Under the pieces are notes generated by a model. That model saw nothing but the letters and a program-made list of their open reading frames with translations, ran no database searches and was not told the origin of the DNA. Positions 20,246-28,703 of a stretch of DNA of 64,000 nucleotides are shown here, one piece after another (position 1 is the stretch's first letter; every line of letters begins with the position of its first letter). Both the position numbers and the translations under genes were made by a program. Source of the stretch: Planctomycetota bacterium (GTDB taxonomy: Bacteria; Planctomycetota; Phycisphaerae; UBA1845; PWPN01); contig JAKLEZ010000006.1 of assembly GCA_022711465.1 (NCBI GenBank), positions 1 to 64,000 on the forward strand. Reading direction: 5' to 3'.

Positions 20246-22693
20246 ATGGCACGGCGCAAGTCATCACGCACACCGGCGGGAGACCGACGGGAACCGTCGC
20301 CGGAACCCGGTACCCTTGGGGTGCCGGTCCCTCCAAAAAGAAGAAAGAGGACCACTCCACGTCGGGACGGCGAACCCCGACCCGCGTCGGCGGAGCCGGC
20401 TCCTGCGTTACCCGTCGAGCCGAAGAAGCCCGGGGAATTTCCCCCCACCGCCCCCACGTTCGTGCTGCCCCCCGCCCCGGGCACGCGCCGGGGTGAGCGC
20501 GGCTGGCTCCATGCCGCGGCCATCCTGGTGGGCCTGGCCGCCGGATGGCAATGGTCGGGCACGCGCACCCTGATGTCCTCGATCCTGGATCCGTCTTCCT
20601 CCACGGTAACCGTCGTGGCCGCCGTCGCGCTGCTGGCCGCCTCGGTGGGCCCTCGGGCACCCGCACACCTGGCCCTCCGGATCGCCCTCTTGCTCAAGCG
20701 GCGGACCGGACACACGACACAGCCCCTCCCCGAGACCGGCACCTTGCCATGGGTCCTGCCCCTGACCCGCGAGCGGGATGAACCGCTGCTCTGGCTTTCC
20801 CTCTCCGTGCTGGCTTCCACCGCTGGCGCTCTGGCGCTGCTTGTCCCGCCGCTCGCCGGACTCTGGGCCCGCATCCACGGCTACCTCATGGAACACTTCT
20901 TCTGGACCGGCGTCCTGCTCACCGGATGGGAGTGGCTGGGCGTGACCCTGATCATCGGGGCAGCGTGGATCGCCAATGGCCTGGTCACCGCAGCCCTGGC
21001 TCCGGTCGCCGGCCAGCGAGCCGGAGTCCCCTGGGATCTTCCGCGAATCGCCGTCGGCGTGCTGACCGGCCTGGGAGCGGCGTGGACCACCAACCGCTGG
21101 GTTGAAACCCGCCTGTCGGCCACGCAGCAATTGCTCCTCGGCGTCCTGCCCATGTTCGGCCTGTCCATCATGGCCGCCGTACGCTCTCAGCGCATCCAGC
21201 ATCGACCGCTGTGTGCCATCCCGGGGGACACGAATGTGCCCGAATTCGCCGGACGCCCGGAAGGGTGGATCTGGCTATCCCTGGTGGTGTGGGGAGCGGC
21301 CACACTCATGGCCGCCTCCGGGTGGCGACTCTGCCAGGAAACCCTCACCCTGGCGGGCAACCCGCAGGGAATGGGAAACGGCGAATCCGGGCTGTGCGCC
21401 GTCATCATCGCCGCCGGAGTCGCGGTGGCGGCGATCCACACCCGCAGGCGAAGAAAATCGGCGTCGGGCTGCGGCATGGCCATGTGGGCGGCAGGAGCAG
21501 GCACCGGCACGGCCGCAGCCCTGCTCGGAAAAGCCCCGGAAGCGCCCAGCCTGCTCGCGTGCGCGGTCATCGCTTTGCCCGCCGGATATGCACTGTACTA
21601 TGCCGAGCGGGCCTGGCTCGCTCGAGCGGACAGCGAGAGCCACGGCTTCGCCCGAATGGTCACCGCCCTGCCCGCCGGAGGAGCGATCGGTCTCATCCTC
21701 GCCGAGTACCTCGTCCTGCCGAGCCTCGGCCCGATGGGCATGATCGCCCTGGGAGCCCTGCTCATGCTCGGCCTCGGAGGCCTCGTCCAGATCTTCGAGC
21801 GCGAAGCCCCCACACACACCCGCTACCTCCGCCTGGCCTTGGTGTTCGGATCGCTCTCGGCGGCCATCATCATCTTCCCCATCAGCGTCCAGGGCTGGGA
21901 CGCGCGGCCGCGAACCGACCACCCGCGGAGACTGAGCATCCTGCCTTCGAGCCCCGGCCAGCTGCTGCACACCCGCCGGATCTGCCTCATCGGTCTCGGG
22001 TCCCGAACCCTCGTCGAGGGCTTGGCCGGCTTCGACGGCCAAGTCGATGTCCTCTCCTTGGGCCCCGCCGGCCCCAGGCCGTCGGCCGCCGCCGGAGCCG
22101 CTCACGTGCGCTTCGCGACGGACAGCGCCTTCCGGGCGATGAGACAGGACCGCCGGCACTACGACCTGATCTACCAGCGAGGCCCCGAACTCGTCGCCCA
22201 CCATTCGAGCGCCGCCTACACCTTTGAGTGGTTCTCCACACTATCCGCCCACACCACCGCCGGCGGACAGGTGATCCTCGACGTGCCGCTGAACCGACTC
22301 AGCAGAGACGCCATCCGGATTATCGCCATGACGTTCGAGCAGGCCGCCGCAGCCCCCGCAGTCTGGCGGCTCATCATCCCCGAACATGGGCCAGTCCTCC
22401 GCCTCCAGGCCCGCCCCGGAGCATCACCCCCGGCCCCGGGCGATATCGACGGCCCCTGGTCCCCCGTCAGCGCCCTCTCGGGCGGAGAGATGATCCGGTT
22501 ACGCCCGCATTCCCTTCGCCGCGATCGTCTGGGACGACTGCTGAACTCGACCGCTCCGCAAACAGACTCGAGCCTTGCCGCCTGGCTGAACGGTATACAG
22601 GAAACGCGCGATTACCGGACCTCGCCACCCCTCAGCTCGCGGCCCGGCCCGCCAGACCCGCCAAGCCGGGAACCTGCCCCCCCGATCAAGTGA
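20246..22693 (+). CDS. Polytopic membrane protein with degenerate spermidine-synthase-like C-terminal domain
   Basis: An 815-residue protein in three parts. Residues 1-90 are Pro/Arg/Lys-rich and probably disordered. Residues 90-560 hold about 13 hydrophobic helices. The last 250 form a Rossmann-like domain (RICLIGLGSRTLVEGL, HYDLIYQRGPEL, EWFSTLSAHTTAGGQVILDV) that resembles membrane-anchored SpeE-like proteins. The usual catalytic Asp-containing segment (YDxIIxD) reads YDLIYQRG, and the glycine-rich substrate loop is poor, so aminopropyl transfer is unlikely. The start is six bases after the preceding stop, with no clear ribosome site, which suggests coupling to the solute-binding lipoprotein. 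Another ATG lies at 20242 in a different frame. Function unknown; a membrane transporter or exopolysaccharide role is conceivable. Confidence 0.75.
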   Translation: MARRKSSRTPAGDRREPSPEPGTLGVPVPPKRRKRTTPRRDGEPRPASAEPAPALPVEPKKPGEFPPTAPTFVLPPAPGTRRGERGWLHAAAILVGLAAGWQWSGTRTLMSSILDPSSSTVTVVAAVALLAASVGPRAPAHLALRIALLLKRRTGHTTQPLPETGTLPWVLPLTRERDEPLLWLSLSVLASTAGALALLVPPLAGLWARIHGYLMEHFFWTGVLLTGWEWLGVTLIIGAAWIANGLVTAALAPVAGQRAGVPWDLPRIAVGVLTGLGAAWTTNRWVETRLSATQQLLLGVLPMFGLSIMAAVRSQRIQHRPLCAIPGDTNVPEFAGRPEGWIWLSLVVWGAATLMAASGWRLCQETLTLAGNPQGMGNGESGLCAVIIAAGVAVAAIHTRRRRKSASGCGMAMWAAGAGTGTAAALLGKAPEAPSLLACAVIALPAGYALYYAERAWLARADSESHGFARMVTALPAGGAIGLILAEYLVLPSLGPMGMIALGALLMLGLGGLVQIFEREAPTHTRYLRLALVFGSLSAAIIIFPISVQGWDARPRTDHPRRLSILPSSPGQLLHTRRICLIGLGSRTLVEGLAGFDGQVDVLSLGPAGPRPSAAAGAAHVRFATDSAFRAMRQDRRHYDLIYQRGPELVAHHSSAAYTFEWFSTLSAHTTAGGQVILDVPLNRLSRDAIRIIAMTFEQAAAAPAVWRLIIPEHGPVLRLQARPGASPPAPGDIDGPWSPVSALSGGEMIRLRPHSLRRDRLGRLLNSTAPQTDSSLAAWLNGIQETRDYRTSPPLSSRPGPPDPPSREPAPPIK

Positions 22694-22820
22694 AGAGCCT
22701 CCTTGACCGATGACATCTGTGACCCGATCGCGCGGCCGCGGCGCGTGAGCAGAAATCGCTTCTGGCTGCATGCCACCCGTTCGTGGTAGCGGGAATCCGG
22801 AGCACCCGAGGTGTCCGAGT

Positions 22821-23207
22821 ATGCCAAGCAGGCAGCATGCGTTCACCATTGTCGAGGTCCTCATCGTCGTCATCACTCTGGGAATCCTCGCCGCCATCGT
22901 GGTACCCCAGTTCTCTGACGCAAGCATCAACGCCAAGGAAAGCGCCCTGCACAACAATCTGCAGATCGTGCGCGGACAGGTCGAACTGTACAAGCTCCAG
23001 CAGAGCACTTACCCGACCCTGGCCAACTTCACCACCGCGATGACCACCAAGCTCAACGACCATGGGCCCTACCTGCAGTCGATTCCCGACAACCCCTATT
23101 GGACAGGCGACCCGAGCAGGGCCAACAGCGTGGGCAGCGGCGGCGCGGGGACCAGCGCATGGTACTACAACGAGACAACCGGGGAGTTCCGGGAAAATCA
23201 CCGATAG
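22821..23207 (+). CDS. Type IV pilin / GspG-like pseudopilin
   Basis: A 128-residue prepilin. After a six-residue basic leader comes the processing site HA-FTIVEV and a hydrophobic helix (LIVVITLGILAAIVVPQF), then an alpha-helical spine and a short globular part with IPDNPYWTGDPS, as in GspG-type major pseudopilins. The leader ends in Ala rather than the usual Gly, which prepilin peptidase tolerates less well. Glu5 of the mature form is present. The ATG at 22821 is chosen because it places the leader correctly; an upstream in-frame start at 22770 would give an unlikely leader. A hairpin terminator follows 57 bp after the stop. It precedes pilMNOP and probably feeds the same machine. Confidence 0.88.
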   Translation: MPSRQHAFTIVEVLIVVITLGILAAIVVPQFSDASINAKESALHNNLQIVRGQVELYKLQQSTYPTLANFTTAMTTKLNDHGPYLQSIPDNPYWTGDPSRANSVGSGGAGTSAWYYNETTGEFRENHR

Positions 23208-23263
23208 GCCGGGACGGGCAACGGGCCTTCGCCGCCCGGATGCCTCGCTCCCACAAGATCATC

Positions 23264-23309
23264 AGCGGGTTCGTCAGGCCTGGGGGGGTGCGCGAACCCG
23301 CTTTCCTTT
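23264..23309 (+). terminator. Probable terminator after the pseudopilin gene
   Basis: AGCGGGTTCG (23264-23273) pairs perfectly with CGAACCCGCT (23293-23302) over 10 bp, with a 19-nt loop; a T-rich tail follows (23302-23309). It could end or attenuate transcription before the small gene at 23340. Confidence 0.55.
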
Positions 23310-23339
23310 CGGCGACACACGAACGAGGAGTCATTGTCG

Positions 23340-23648
23340 ATGACGAACGAATCCCTCGATGCCCGTTGGCTGCGGCGCCTTCTGAGCGCTATCGTCGTCC
23401 TGCTGGCCATCATCGCCGTCGAGTTATCGGTCATGATGCCGCCCCTCCAGGCGCAATCCTGCGCCCAGATCCTACCCGACAGCGCCCGACAACGCGCCGA
23501 CCAGATCGCCGAGCAGATCAAGACCAATGCAACCCTGGAGCGCATTCTCGACCAACTCCGCACCGGCACGGTTAAGGTCAAAGTCACCAGCACCGATAAG
23601 GAGTTAGAGCGCCCGCCGGCCTCGAAATCCAAGATCGGGGTCCGCTGA
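23340..23648 (+). CDS. Small single-TM protein of the pilus locus
   Basis: A 102-residue protein with one membrane helix (AIVVLLAIIAVELSVMM) followed by a short periplasmic helix and a Lys-rich tail. I do not recognise a family. GAGGAG ends nine bases before the ATG at 23340; a TTG six bases earlier (23334) is too close to that site. It lies between the pseudopilin gene and pilM, so a pilus-accessory or inner-membrane adaptor role is possible but only by position. Confidence 0.65.
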   Translation: MTNESLDARWLRRLLSAIVVLLAIIAVELSVMMPPLQAQSCAQILPDSARQRADQIAEQIKTNATLERILDQLRTGTVKVKVTSTDKELERPPASKSKIGVR

Positions 23649-23716
23649 GCGCCGCTCGAATTCGCAACCGCGCGATCGCTGCCGCGACGCCCGGTCGAAG
23701 GGCGACGAGAGGCCCC

Positions 23717-24937
23717 GTGGATCGCGCGAGCAGACGCGGCGTCCCGTCCGGTGAAACGGGTCGCCCTTCACCAGGAAGCAGGGTTCTGTCTGTGAGCCAC
23801 ACTTTCTCCTGGGTTCCACGACAGGTAGGGCCCATCGGCCTGGATCTCGGTACGCGCGTCGTTCGCATGCTCCAACTCACTCGGCACAAGGGCCAGGTCA
23901 GCATCGTGGCCTGTGCCCAGCGGGAGATACCCCCCGACACAGCCAGTGACGAGGAACTCGAGCTCCACCAGGTCCAGGCGGTCGAAGAGATGCTGCGCTT
24001 CGGCGGCTTCCGCGGAAAAAGCGTCATCACCGCCGTGCCCTGGGATGATCTCCACGTCCGCACCGTCCGTCTTCCATCGATGCCCGACGAGAGCATCCAG
24101 AACGCCGTCCGATTCGAGGCGGCCGACAGGTTCGGCCTGGATCACAATCAGACCGAGGTTCGCTTTCTGGTCGCCGGCGACGTGCGCCAGGGAACCGAAC
24201 TGAGACAGGAAATCATCCTTCTGGCGGCCAGACGCCCCGCGGTTGAGGCCCATCTTCGAAAGCTGACTCGCATGGGGCTGCGCCCCGCCGCCGTCGATGC
24301 CGGCCCCTGCGCCTTGTTCCGCGGCTTCGAACGGCTGCTCCGCCGTGACGAGGATGCCGGACAGACCAGCGCTTTCGTCGAGATCGGTTACCGCGCCTCG
24401 CGCGTGGTGATCGCCCGCGGCCCGGAACTGACCCTCATCAAGTCGATACCCGTCGGTGGCCGCCGGTTTGACGAACTCGTGGCCGAGAAACTCGAACTCG
24501 GCCTGGCCGAAGCCGCCCAGCTTCGTATCCGCCTCCAGGATCTGTACATCGCCGAACTCACCGGGCAGGCCGGCAGGATCCCGCCGGACGAACAGATCAG
24601 CCATGAAATGAGACACACCCTCCTTGACGCCTTGCGACCGGCTCTCGATCACCTGGCCAAGGAGGTGTCGCTCTGCCTGCGGTACTGCTCGATCACTTTC
24701 CGAGGACCGCGATCCGATTCGGTCACCGTTCTGGGCGGAGAAGCCTGCAATCCGGACATGATCCAGCTCCTCTCGGACCAGGCCAACGTGCCGTTTCACA
24801 TCGGCAAACCCATGCGGAATGTCACCATCGAGCGGGGCTGCGACGGGGCGGATCGCCGGACAGGACAGCCTGAATGGGCCATGGCTCTGGGCCTGGCTCT
24901 CAAGCCCGTTCAGCAGGCACTGGCGGTGGCATCATGA
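23717..24937 (+). CDS. pilM: Type IV pilus inner-membrane platform protein PilM
   Basis: An actin-like cytoplasmic protein that binds PilN and couples the pilus motor to the alignment complex. Family marks include GPIGLDLGTRVVRMLQL (phosphate-1 loop), AVPWDDLHVRTVRLP, the IPVGGRRFDELV segment and a C-terminal GLALKP. At 406 residues it is slightly long. The GTG at 23717 has GAGAGG upstream; a GTG at 23792 would remove 25 poorly conserved residues and may be the true start. Its stop overlaps the pilN start as ATGA, so translation is probably coupled. Confidence 0.92.
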   Translation: MDRASRRGVPSGETGRPSPGSRVLSVSHTFSWVPRQVGPIGLDLGTRVVRMLQLTRHKGQVSIVACAQREIPPDTASDEELELHQVQAVEEMLRFGGFRGKSVITAVPWDDLHVRTVRLPSMPDESIQNAVRFEAADRFGLDHNQTEVRFLVAGDVRQGTELRQEIILLAARRPAVEAHLRKLTRMGLRPAAVDAGPCALFRGFERLLRRDEDAGQTSAFVEIGYRASRVVIARGPELTLIKSIPVGGRRFDELVAEKLELGLAEAAQLRIRLQDLYIAELTGQAGRIPPDEQISHEMRHTLLDALRPALDHLAKEVSLCLRYCSITFRGPRSDSVTVLGGEACNPDMIQLLSDQANVPFHIGKPMRNVTIERGCDGADRRTGQPEWAMALGLALKPVQQALAVAS

Positions 24938-25602
24938 AAGAGCTCGATTTCCTGCCACCAGGCTATCACCTGGCCAATGCCACCCGGCGGGAATGGCGCA
25001 AGAACTTCGTCCTTTCTCTGCTCGCGATCGCTTCACTGGCCGGCCTCCATCAGGTCAACGAGGGACGAATCCGGACCGCCACCGCGGATCTCCAGGCCAT
25101 CGATGCCGGCATCGGCTCGGTCCGACACGCCCGCGACAAACTGACCGCGCTCTCCGAACGCAAGAGCCGGCTCAGCCGACAGGCGGCATTGGCCGCCGAC
25201 CTCCGGGACAAGGCCCCCCTCGACGCGGTCATCGCCGAGATGACCGCCATGTTGAACAACGGCACGGTCCTGCGGGCCATCGAAATCACCACCCGCCCAC
25301 CGGAGGAATACCCCCTCCGTCCGCCATACAGCCCCGACCCTCACCCGTCCGTGGCCGGCGCCGGAACCGAAACAGGCGATACGGCCCGATCGTCGGCCTC
25401 ACGATACGGCCCGCTCCAGGTCCTCATGACCGGCATCGCCGACGGTGACATGGAGGTCGGCATGTTCTACGGTCGCCTGGGCTCCAGCTCGAGAGTCACC
25501 GACCTTCACATGAACTACACGCGAGAAACGGAGCTCTGCGGCCGGCAAATGCGGGAGTTCGAGATCGGCCTGGCAATTCGACCCGTGGAGGACCAGCCAT
25601 GA
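24934..25602 (+). CDS. pilN: Type IV pilus assembly protein PilN
   Basis: A bitopic inner-membrane protein of 222 residues that links PilM to the periplasmic PilO/PilP complex. It starts with the short cytoplasmic motif MKELDFLPPGY (the family's INLLP-type PilM-binding segment), then a membrane helix near residues 25-42, a coiled coil (about 45-95) and a small periplasmic domain. The start is fixed by the four-base ATGA overlap with pilM, and its stop overlaps the pilO start in the same way. Confidence 0.88.
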   Translation: MKELDFLPPGYHLANATRREWRKNFVLSLLAIASLAGLHQVNEGRIRTATADLQAIDAGIGSVRHARDKLTALSERKSRLSRQAALAADLRDKAPLDAVIAEMTAMLNNGTVLRAIEITTRPPEEYPLRPPYSPDPHPSVAGAGTETGDTARSSASRYGPLQVLMTGIADGDMEVGMFYGRLGSSSRVTDLHMNYTRETELCGRQMREFEIGLAIRPVEDQP

Positions 25603-26171
25603 GACGTATTGCCTTGCTCATCGACCGGCGAAGCGTGCTCTGGGCGGCAGGCATTGTCGTCGCCACGGCGGCGTTCCTGGGTACCGTGACTGCCGGTCAA
25701 ATACGGCAGATGGCGGCGCTGAAAGCTGTCATCGAAGCCAGACAGAACAACCTCACCGCCGGGACCTGCGACTCCCGGGCGATCGCCCAACTCCAGCAGA
25801 CACTCGATCAGCTCGCCCTCGACAACCCCGCACTGGAGGAGGAGATTCCCCGCGAGGCGAATCTTGACCGGCTGCTGCAGACCCTGGAACGGTTCGCCGA
25901 TACGCGCGGGCTTCGACCGGACCTGATCCAGCCCGGCGAACCACTCGTGTTCCCGGAGGCGACCGCCCTGCCGATCACCATGCGGGTCCGGGGACGTTTC
26001 CCGGCCGTTTTCGCCCTGGTCAAGGATATCCAGAGCATGTCGCGGCTGACCCGCTTCGAGCGGTTCAGCGCCAATCGGCTTCCGCCGCCGACCAAGGAGG
26101 CCGAAGCGAGTCCTTCTGCGGAGATGGTCACTGCGGAGCTGAAGTTCCGCGTGTTCTACAACCCGGTTTAG
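25599..26171 (+). CDS. pilO: Type IV pilus assembly protein PilO-like
   Basis: A 190-residue bitopic protein with a short basic cytoplasmic start, one membrane helix (VLWAAGIVVATAAFLGTV), a coiled coil (about 35-75, QQTLDQLALDNPALEEEIPRE) and a ferredoxin-like domain (LPITMRVRGRFPAVFALVKD). This is the PilO layout, and its place after pilN confirms it. It would pair with PilN in the periplasm. Translation is coupled to pilN by an ATGA overlap. Confidence 0.85.
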   Translation: MRRIALLIDRRSVLWAAGIVVATAAFLGTVTAGQIRQMAALKAVIEARQNNLTAGTCDSRAIAQLQQTLDQLALDNPALEEEIPREANLDRLLQTLERFADTRGLRPDLIQPGEPLVFPEATALPITMRVRGRFPAVFALVKDIQSMSRLTRFERFSANRLPPPTKEAEASPSAEMVTAELKFRVFYNPV

Positions 26172-26194
26172 AGAGGAATGAAACCGCAAGAACC

Positions 26195-26746
26195 ATGATC
26201 AACGATCGTACTCCATTCTGGTGGCGAGTCCGGCTGCACCTTGCGGCCGACTTGAAGAAAGCCGGCATCCTGGTCTTGCTCTGCGTGATCATGATCATCG
26301 CCGGCGCATGCTTGGTCTGGAACCGCAAGGCCCCCAGCCCGGCGACCGCCACCACGATGGCGACACTCGCCTCTCCGGCGGCCCCGACCCACGTCGCAGC
26401 CGCCCCGCAACCGGCCAGCAGAACCGGATCCAATCGCCCGTGGGTGCGCGAGATCCGCCGCGATCCCTTCACATTGCCCGTTGCGGCCCCCCCGCACCTC
26501 GCGAAAACGGTGAGATCGAATCAGGTCGCCGCCGATACGCCGGATCGTGACCCGCCGGTTCGCAGGGCGGCAGCCGCACTCGTCCTGCAGAACACCGTGC
26601 CAGGACCCCGTCCGTCGGCGACGATCAACGGTCAGGTCGTTCGACAAGGCGACATCGTGGATGACTTTGTGGTCGAGCGTATTGAACCCGCGCGGGTGAC
26701 GGTCCGCCGGGAAACGGTTCGCGTTACCTTGGAGCTTCGTCAGTAA
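26195..26746 (+). CDS. PilP/GspC-like type IV pilus assembly protein
   Basis: A 183-residue membrane-anchored protein: one helix (ILVLLCVIMIIAGACLVW), a Pro/Ala-rich linker, then the hallmark RRDPFTLP of PilP/GspC proteins, and a small C-terminal domain (INGQVVRQGDIVDDFVVERI) like the homology region that contacts the secretin. True PilP is a lipoprotein; here the anchor is a membrane helix as in GspC, so it is best called PilP/GspC-like. It lies 23 bp after pilO and four bases before the kinase gene. Confidence 0.8.
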   Translation: MINDRTPFWWRVRLHLAADLKKAGILVLLCVIMIIAGACLVWNRKAPSPATATTMATLASPAAPTHVAAAPQPASRTGSNRPWVREIRRDPFTLPVAAPPHLAKTVRSNQVAADTPDRDPPVRRAAAALVLQNTVPGPRPSATINGQVVRQGDIVDDFVVERIEPARVTVRRETVRVTLELRQ

Positions 26747-26750
26747 ACGT

Positions 26751-28292
26751 ATGGTCGAGACTGGATATACCGCCTCACCGGCATCACGCGTGGTGCGGCC
26801 CTTGAACGACCCGCCCACGAGGCACTTCTCCATGCGGAGAACCACCTCGCTGATCCTCGGTCTGCTCTTCACCGTCGCAATCATCGCCGCTCACGCGCTG
26901 CACACCTTGGCCGGCAACGCACCCATCGAAAGCCAGTACACCGCCTGGGCGGCGTGTGCCATGCTCGTCGTCACCGCCATCGTGGTACTGCTCCTCGGCC
27001 GCGCGACCACCCAGCAGACGCTCCAGGCCATGGAGGACCAGCTCCGCCTCCTGCTGCGGACCGAGCAGTTCACCGCGCCGCGAGGTCCGATTCCTGAGGA
27101 CCTCCGGCCGGCCATGACTGTCCTGTGGAACTACGCCGCCACCGTCCACGACCGGCTCGAGCGGCTTCACCTTCAGAAGAAGGAACTCGATATCCAGATG
27201 CGCGTCGCCGAAACCGAACGCCAGAACACCGAGGCCATCATCTTCAGCATTTCTGACGCGGTACTGGTCATCGATTCGTTCGGCGAGCTGATCCTGGCCA
27301 ACACCGCGGCGGAGCGGCTCTTCTCGTTCCGCTTCAGCGAATGGCGCCATCGCCCGATCGACCGCGTGGTCGAGGATTCCACCCTCCTCGCCCTGCTCAA
27401 GAACGCCCGGGCCATGGGCGACCGTACCGCTCGACGACAGGTGGAATACAGCACGCTTCGCCAAGGCAAGACGCACACCTTCAATATCACCCTTTCCAAG
27501 GTCATCGACACCAGCGGTGAATGCCGCGGCAGCGTGGCGGTCTTCCATGACATCACCCGCGAGCGAGAAATCGCCCAGATCAAGAGCGACTTCGTCTCCG
27601 CCGTCTCCCACGAACTCCGCACGCCGCTCTCCAGCATCAAGGCCTACATGGAAATGCTGGTCGACGGCGAGGTCAAGGACGAGAAGACACGGGGAGACTT
27701 CTACAGCATCATCCAGTCGGAGACCGATCGACTCCAGCGCTTGATCAGCAACGTGCTCAACATCTCCCGGATCGAATCCGGCGTGGTTGAGATTCATCGC
27801 GAGCCGATCGCCGCCAATGACGTCATCCGCGAAGTGGCCGCGGTGATGCAGCCTCACGCTTCCCAGAAGTGCATCTCCCTGTCCTGTGATCTCGAGGACC
27901 CCGCTCCCCCGGTGTGGGCCGATCACGATCTGCTGTATCAGGCGATCCTCAACGTGGTCAGCAACGCGGTCAAGTACACCGAGCGCGAGGGACAGGTGAC
28001 CATCTCGACACGCACGGACCGCAAGACCGGCCATGTCGCCATCAGCATCGAGGATGACGGCGTAGGCATCCAGGCCCAGGACCTCCCGCACATCTTCGAG
28101 AAGTTCTACCGCGCCCAGGGCAGCCGCGGCATGGCCAAGGGCACCGGCTTGGGTCTGAATCTGGTCAAACACATCGTGGAGACCGCACATGGCGGCGAGA
28201 TCTCCATCACCAGCGAGGTCGGAGCCGGAACCACCATCGTCCTCCGGTTCCCATGCCTGCGCCCGAACCACCCCCTGGAGGTAAACACATGA
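26751..28292 (+). CDS. Membrane sensor histidine kinase with PAS domain
   Basis: A 513-residue kinase. Two membrane helices (SLILGLLFTVAIIAAHAL and CAMLVVTAIVVLLLG) are separated by only a short loop, so sensing is probably in the membrane or by the cytoplasmic PAS domain (about 165-270). The HisKA box is VSAVSHELRTPLSS with phospho-accepting His287. The ATPase has the N box (NVVSNAVKYT), G1 (DDGVGI), F (FEKFYRA) and G2 (GTGLGLNLV). It resembles VicK/PhoR kinases. A start at 26832 (ATG, GAGG upstream) would remove 27 residues and is equally plausible. Its stop overlaps the receiver gene start as ATGA, so the two form a pair. Confidence 0.93.
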   Translation: MVETGYTASPASRVVRPLNDPPTRHFSMRRTTSLILGLLFTVAIIAAHALHTLAGNAPIESQYTAWAACAMLVVTAIVVLLLGRATTQQTLQAMEDQLRLLLRTEQFTAPRGPIPEDLRPAMTVLWNYAATVHDRLERLHLQKKELDIQMRVAETERQNTEAIIFSISDAVLVIDSFGELILANTAAERLFSFRFSEWRHRPIDRVVEDSTLLALLKNARAMGDRTARRQVEYSTLRQGKTHTFNITLSKVIDTSGECRGSVAVFHDITREREIAQIKSDFVSAVSHELRTPLSSIKAYMEMLVDGEVKDEKTRGDFYSIIQSETDRLQRLISNVLNISRIESGVVEIHREPIAANDVIREVAAVMQPHASQKCISLSCDLEDPAPPVWADHDLLYQAILNVVSNAVKYTEREGQVTISTRTDRKTGHVAISIEDDGVGIQAQDLPHIFEKFYRAQGSRGMAKGTGLGLNLVKHIVETAHGGEISITSEVGAGTTIVLRFPCLRPNHPLEVNT

Positions 28293-28684
28293 ATGCCAAG
28301 ACGATTCTCATCGCCGACGACGAAACCCATATTCTCAATGTCCTGAGCCTCAAGCTGCAGAACGCAGGCTACACCGTGATCACCGCCCAGGACGGAGCGG
28401 AGGCCTTCGAACTGGCCTGCACCCATCATCCCGACCTGGTCATTACCGACTACCAGATGCCCATGCTCAGCGGCCTGGAACTCTGCACCCGGCTCCGCTG
28501 CGAACCCGGCACCCGCGATGTGCCGACCATCCTGCTGACCGCGCGCGGCTTCTCCATGTCCCAGCGCGAGGTCCTCAAGGACAACATCAAGGAGGTCATC
28601 ACCAAGCCGTTCAGTCCACGCGAGATTCTCGCCCGGGTCCAGCAGATCATCGGGCCGGTCGTCCTGGAGCCCAGCATCGGCTAG
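28289..28684 (+). CDS. Single-domain response regulator (CheY-like receiver)
   Basis: A 131-residue stand-alone receiver. The acidic pair is Asp10-Asp11 (ADDE), the phosphorylation site Asp54 is in VITDYQMP, the Thr switch is in LLTARG and the conserved Lys in TKPF. It has no output domain and so must act through protein contact, perhaps on the pilus platform or on the HD-GYP protein encoded next. The ATG overlaps the kinase stop and has GGAGG upstream. Confidence 0.94.
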   Translation: MNAKTILIADDETHILNVLSLKLQNAGYTVITAQDGAEAFELACTHHPDLVITDYQMPMLSGLELCTRLRCEPGTRDVPTILLTARGFSMSQREVLKDNIKEVITKPFSPREILARVQQIIGPVVLEPSIG

Positions 28685-28703
28685 AGGAGCAGCATCGAAC
28701 CCC

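Noticed and set aside
20246..22693. Functional spermidine synthase
   Set aside because: The catalytic segment is replaced and the substrate loop is poor.
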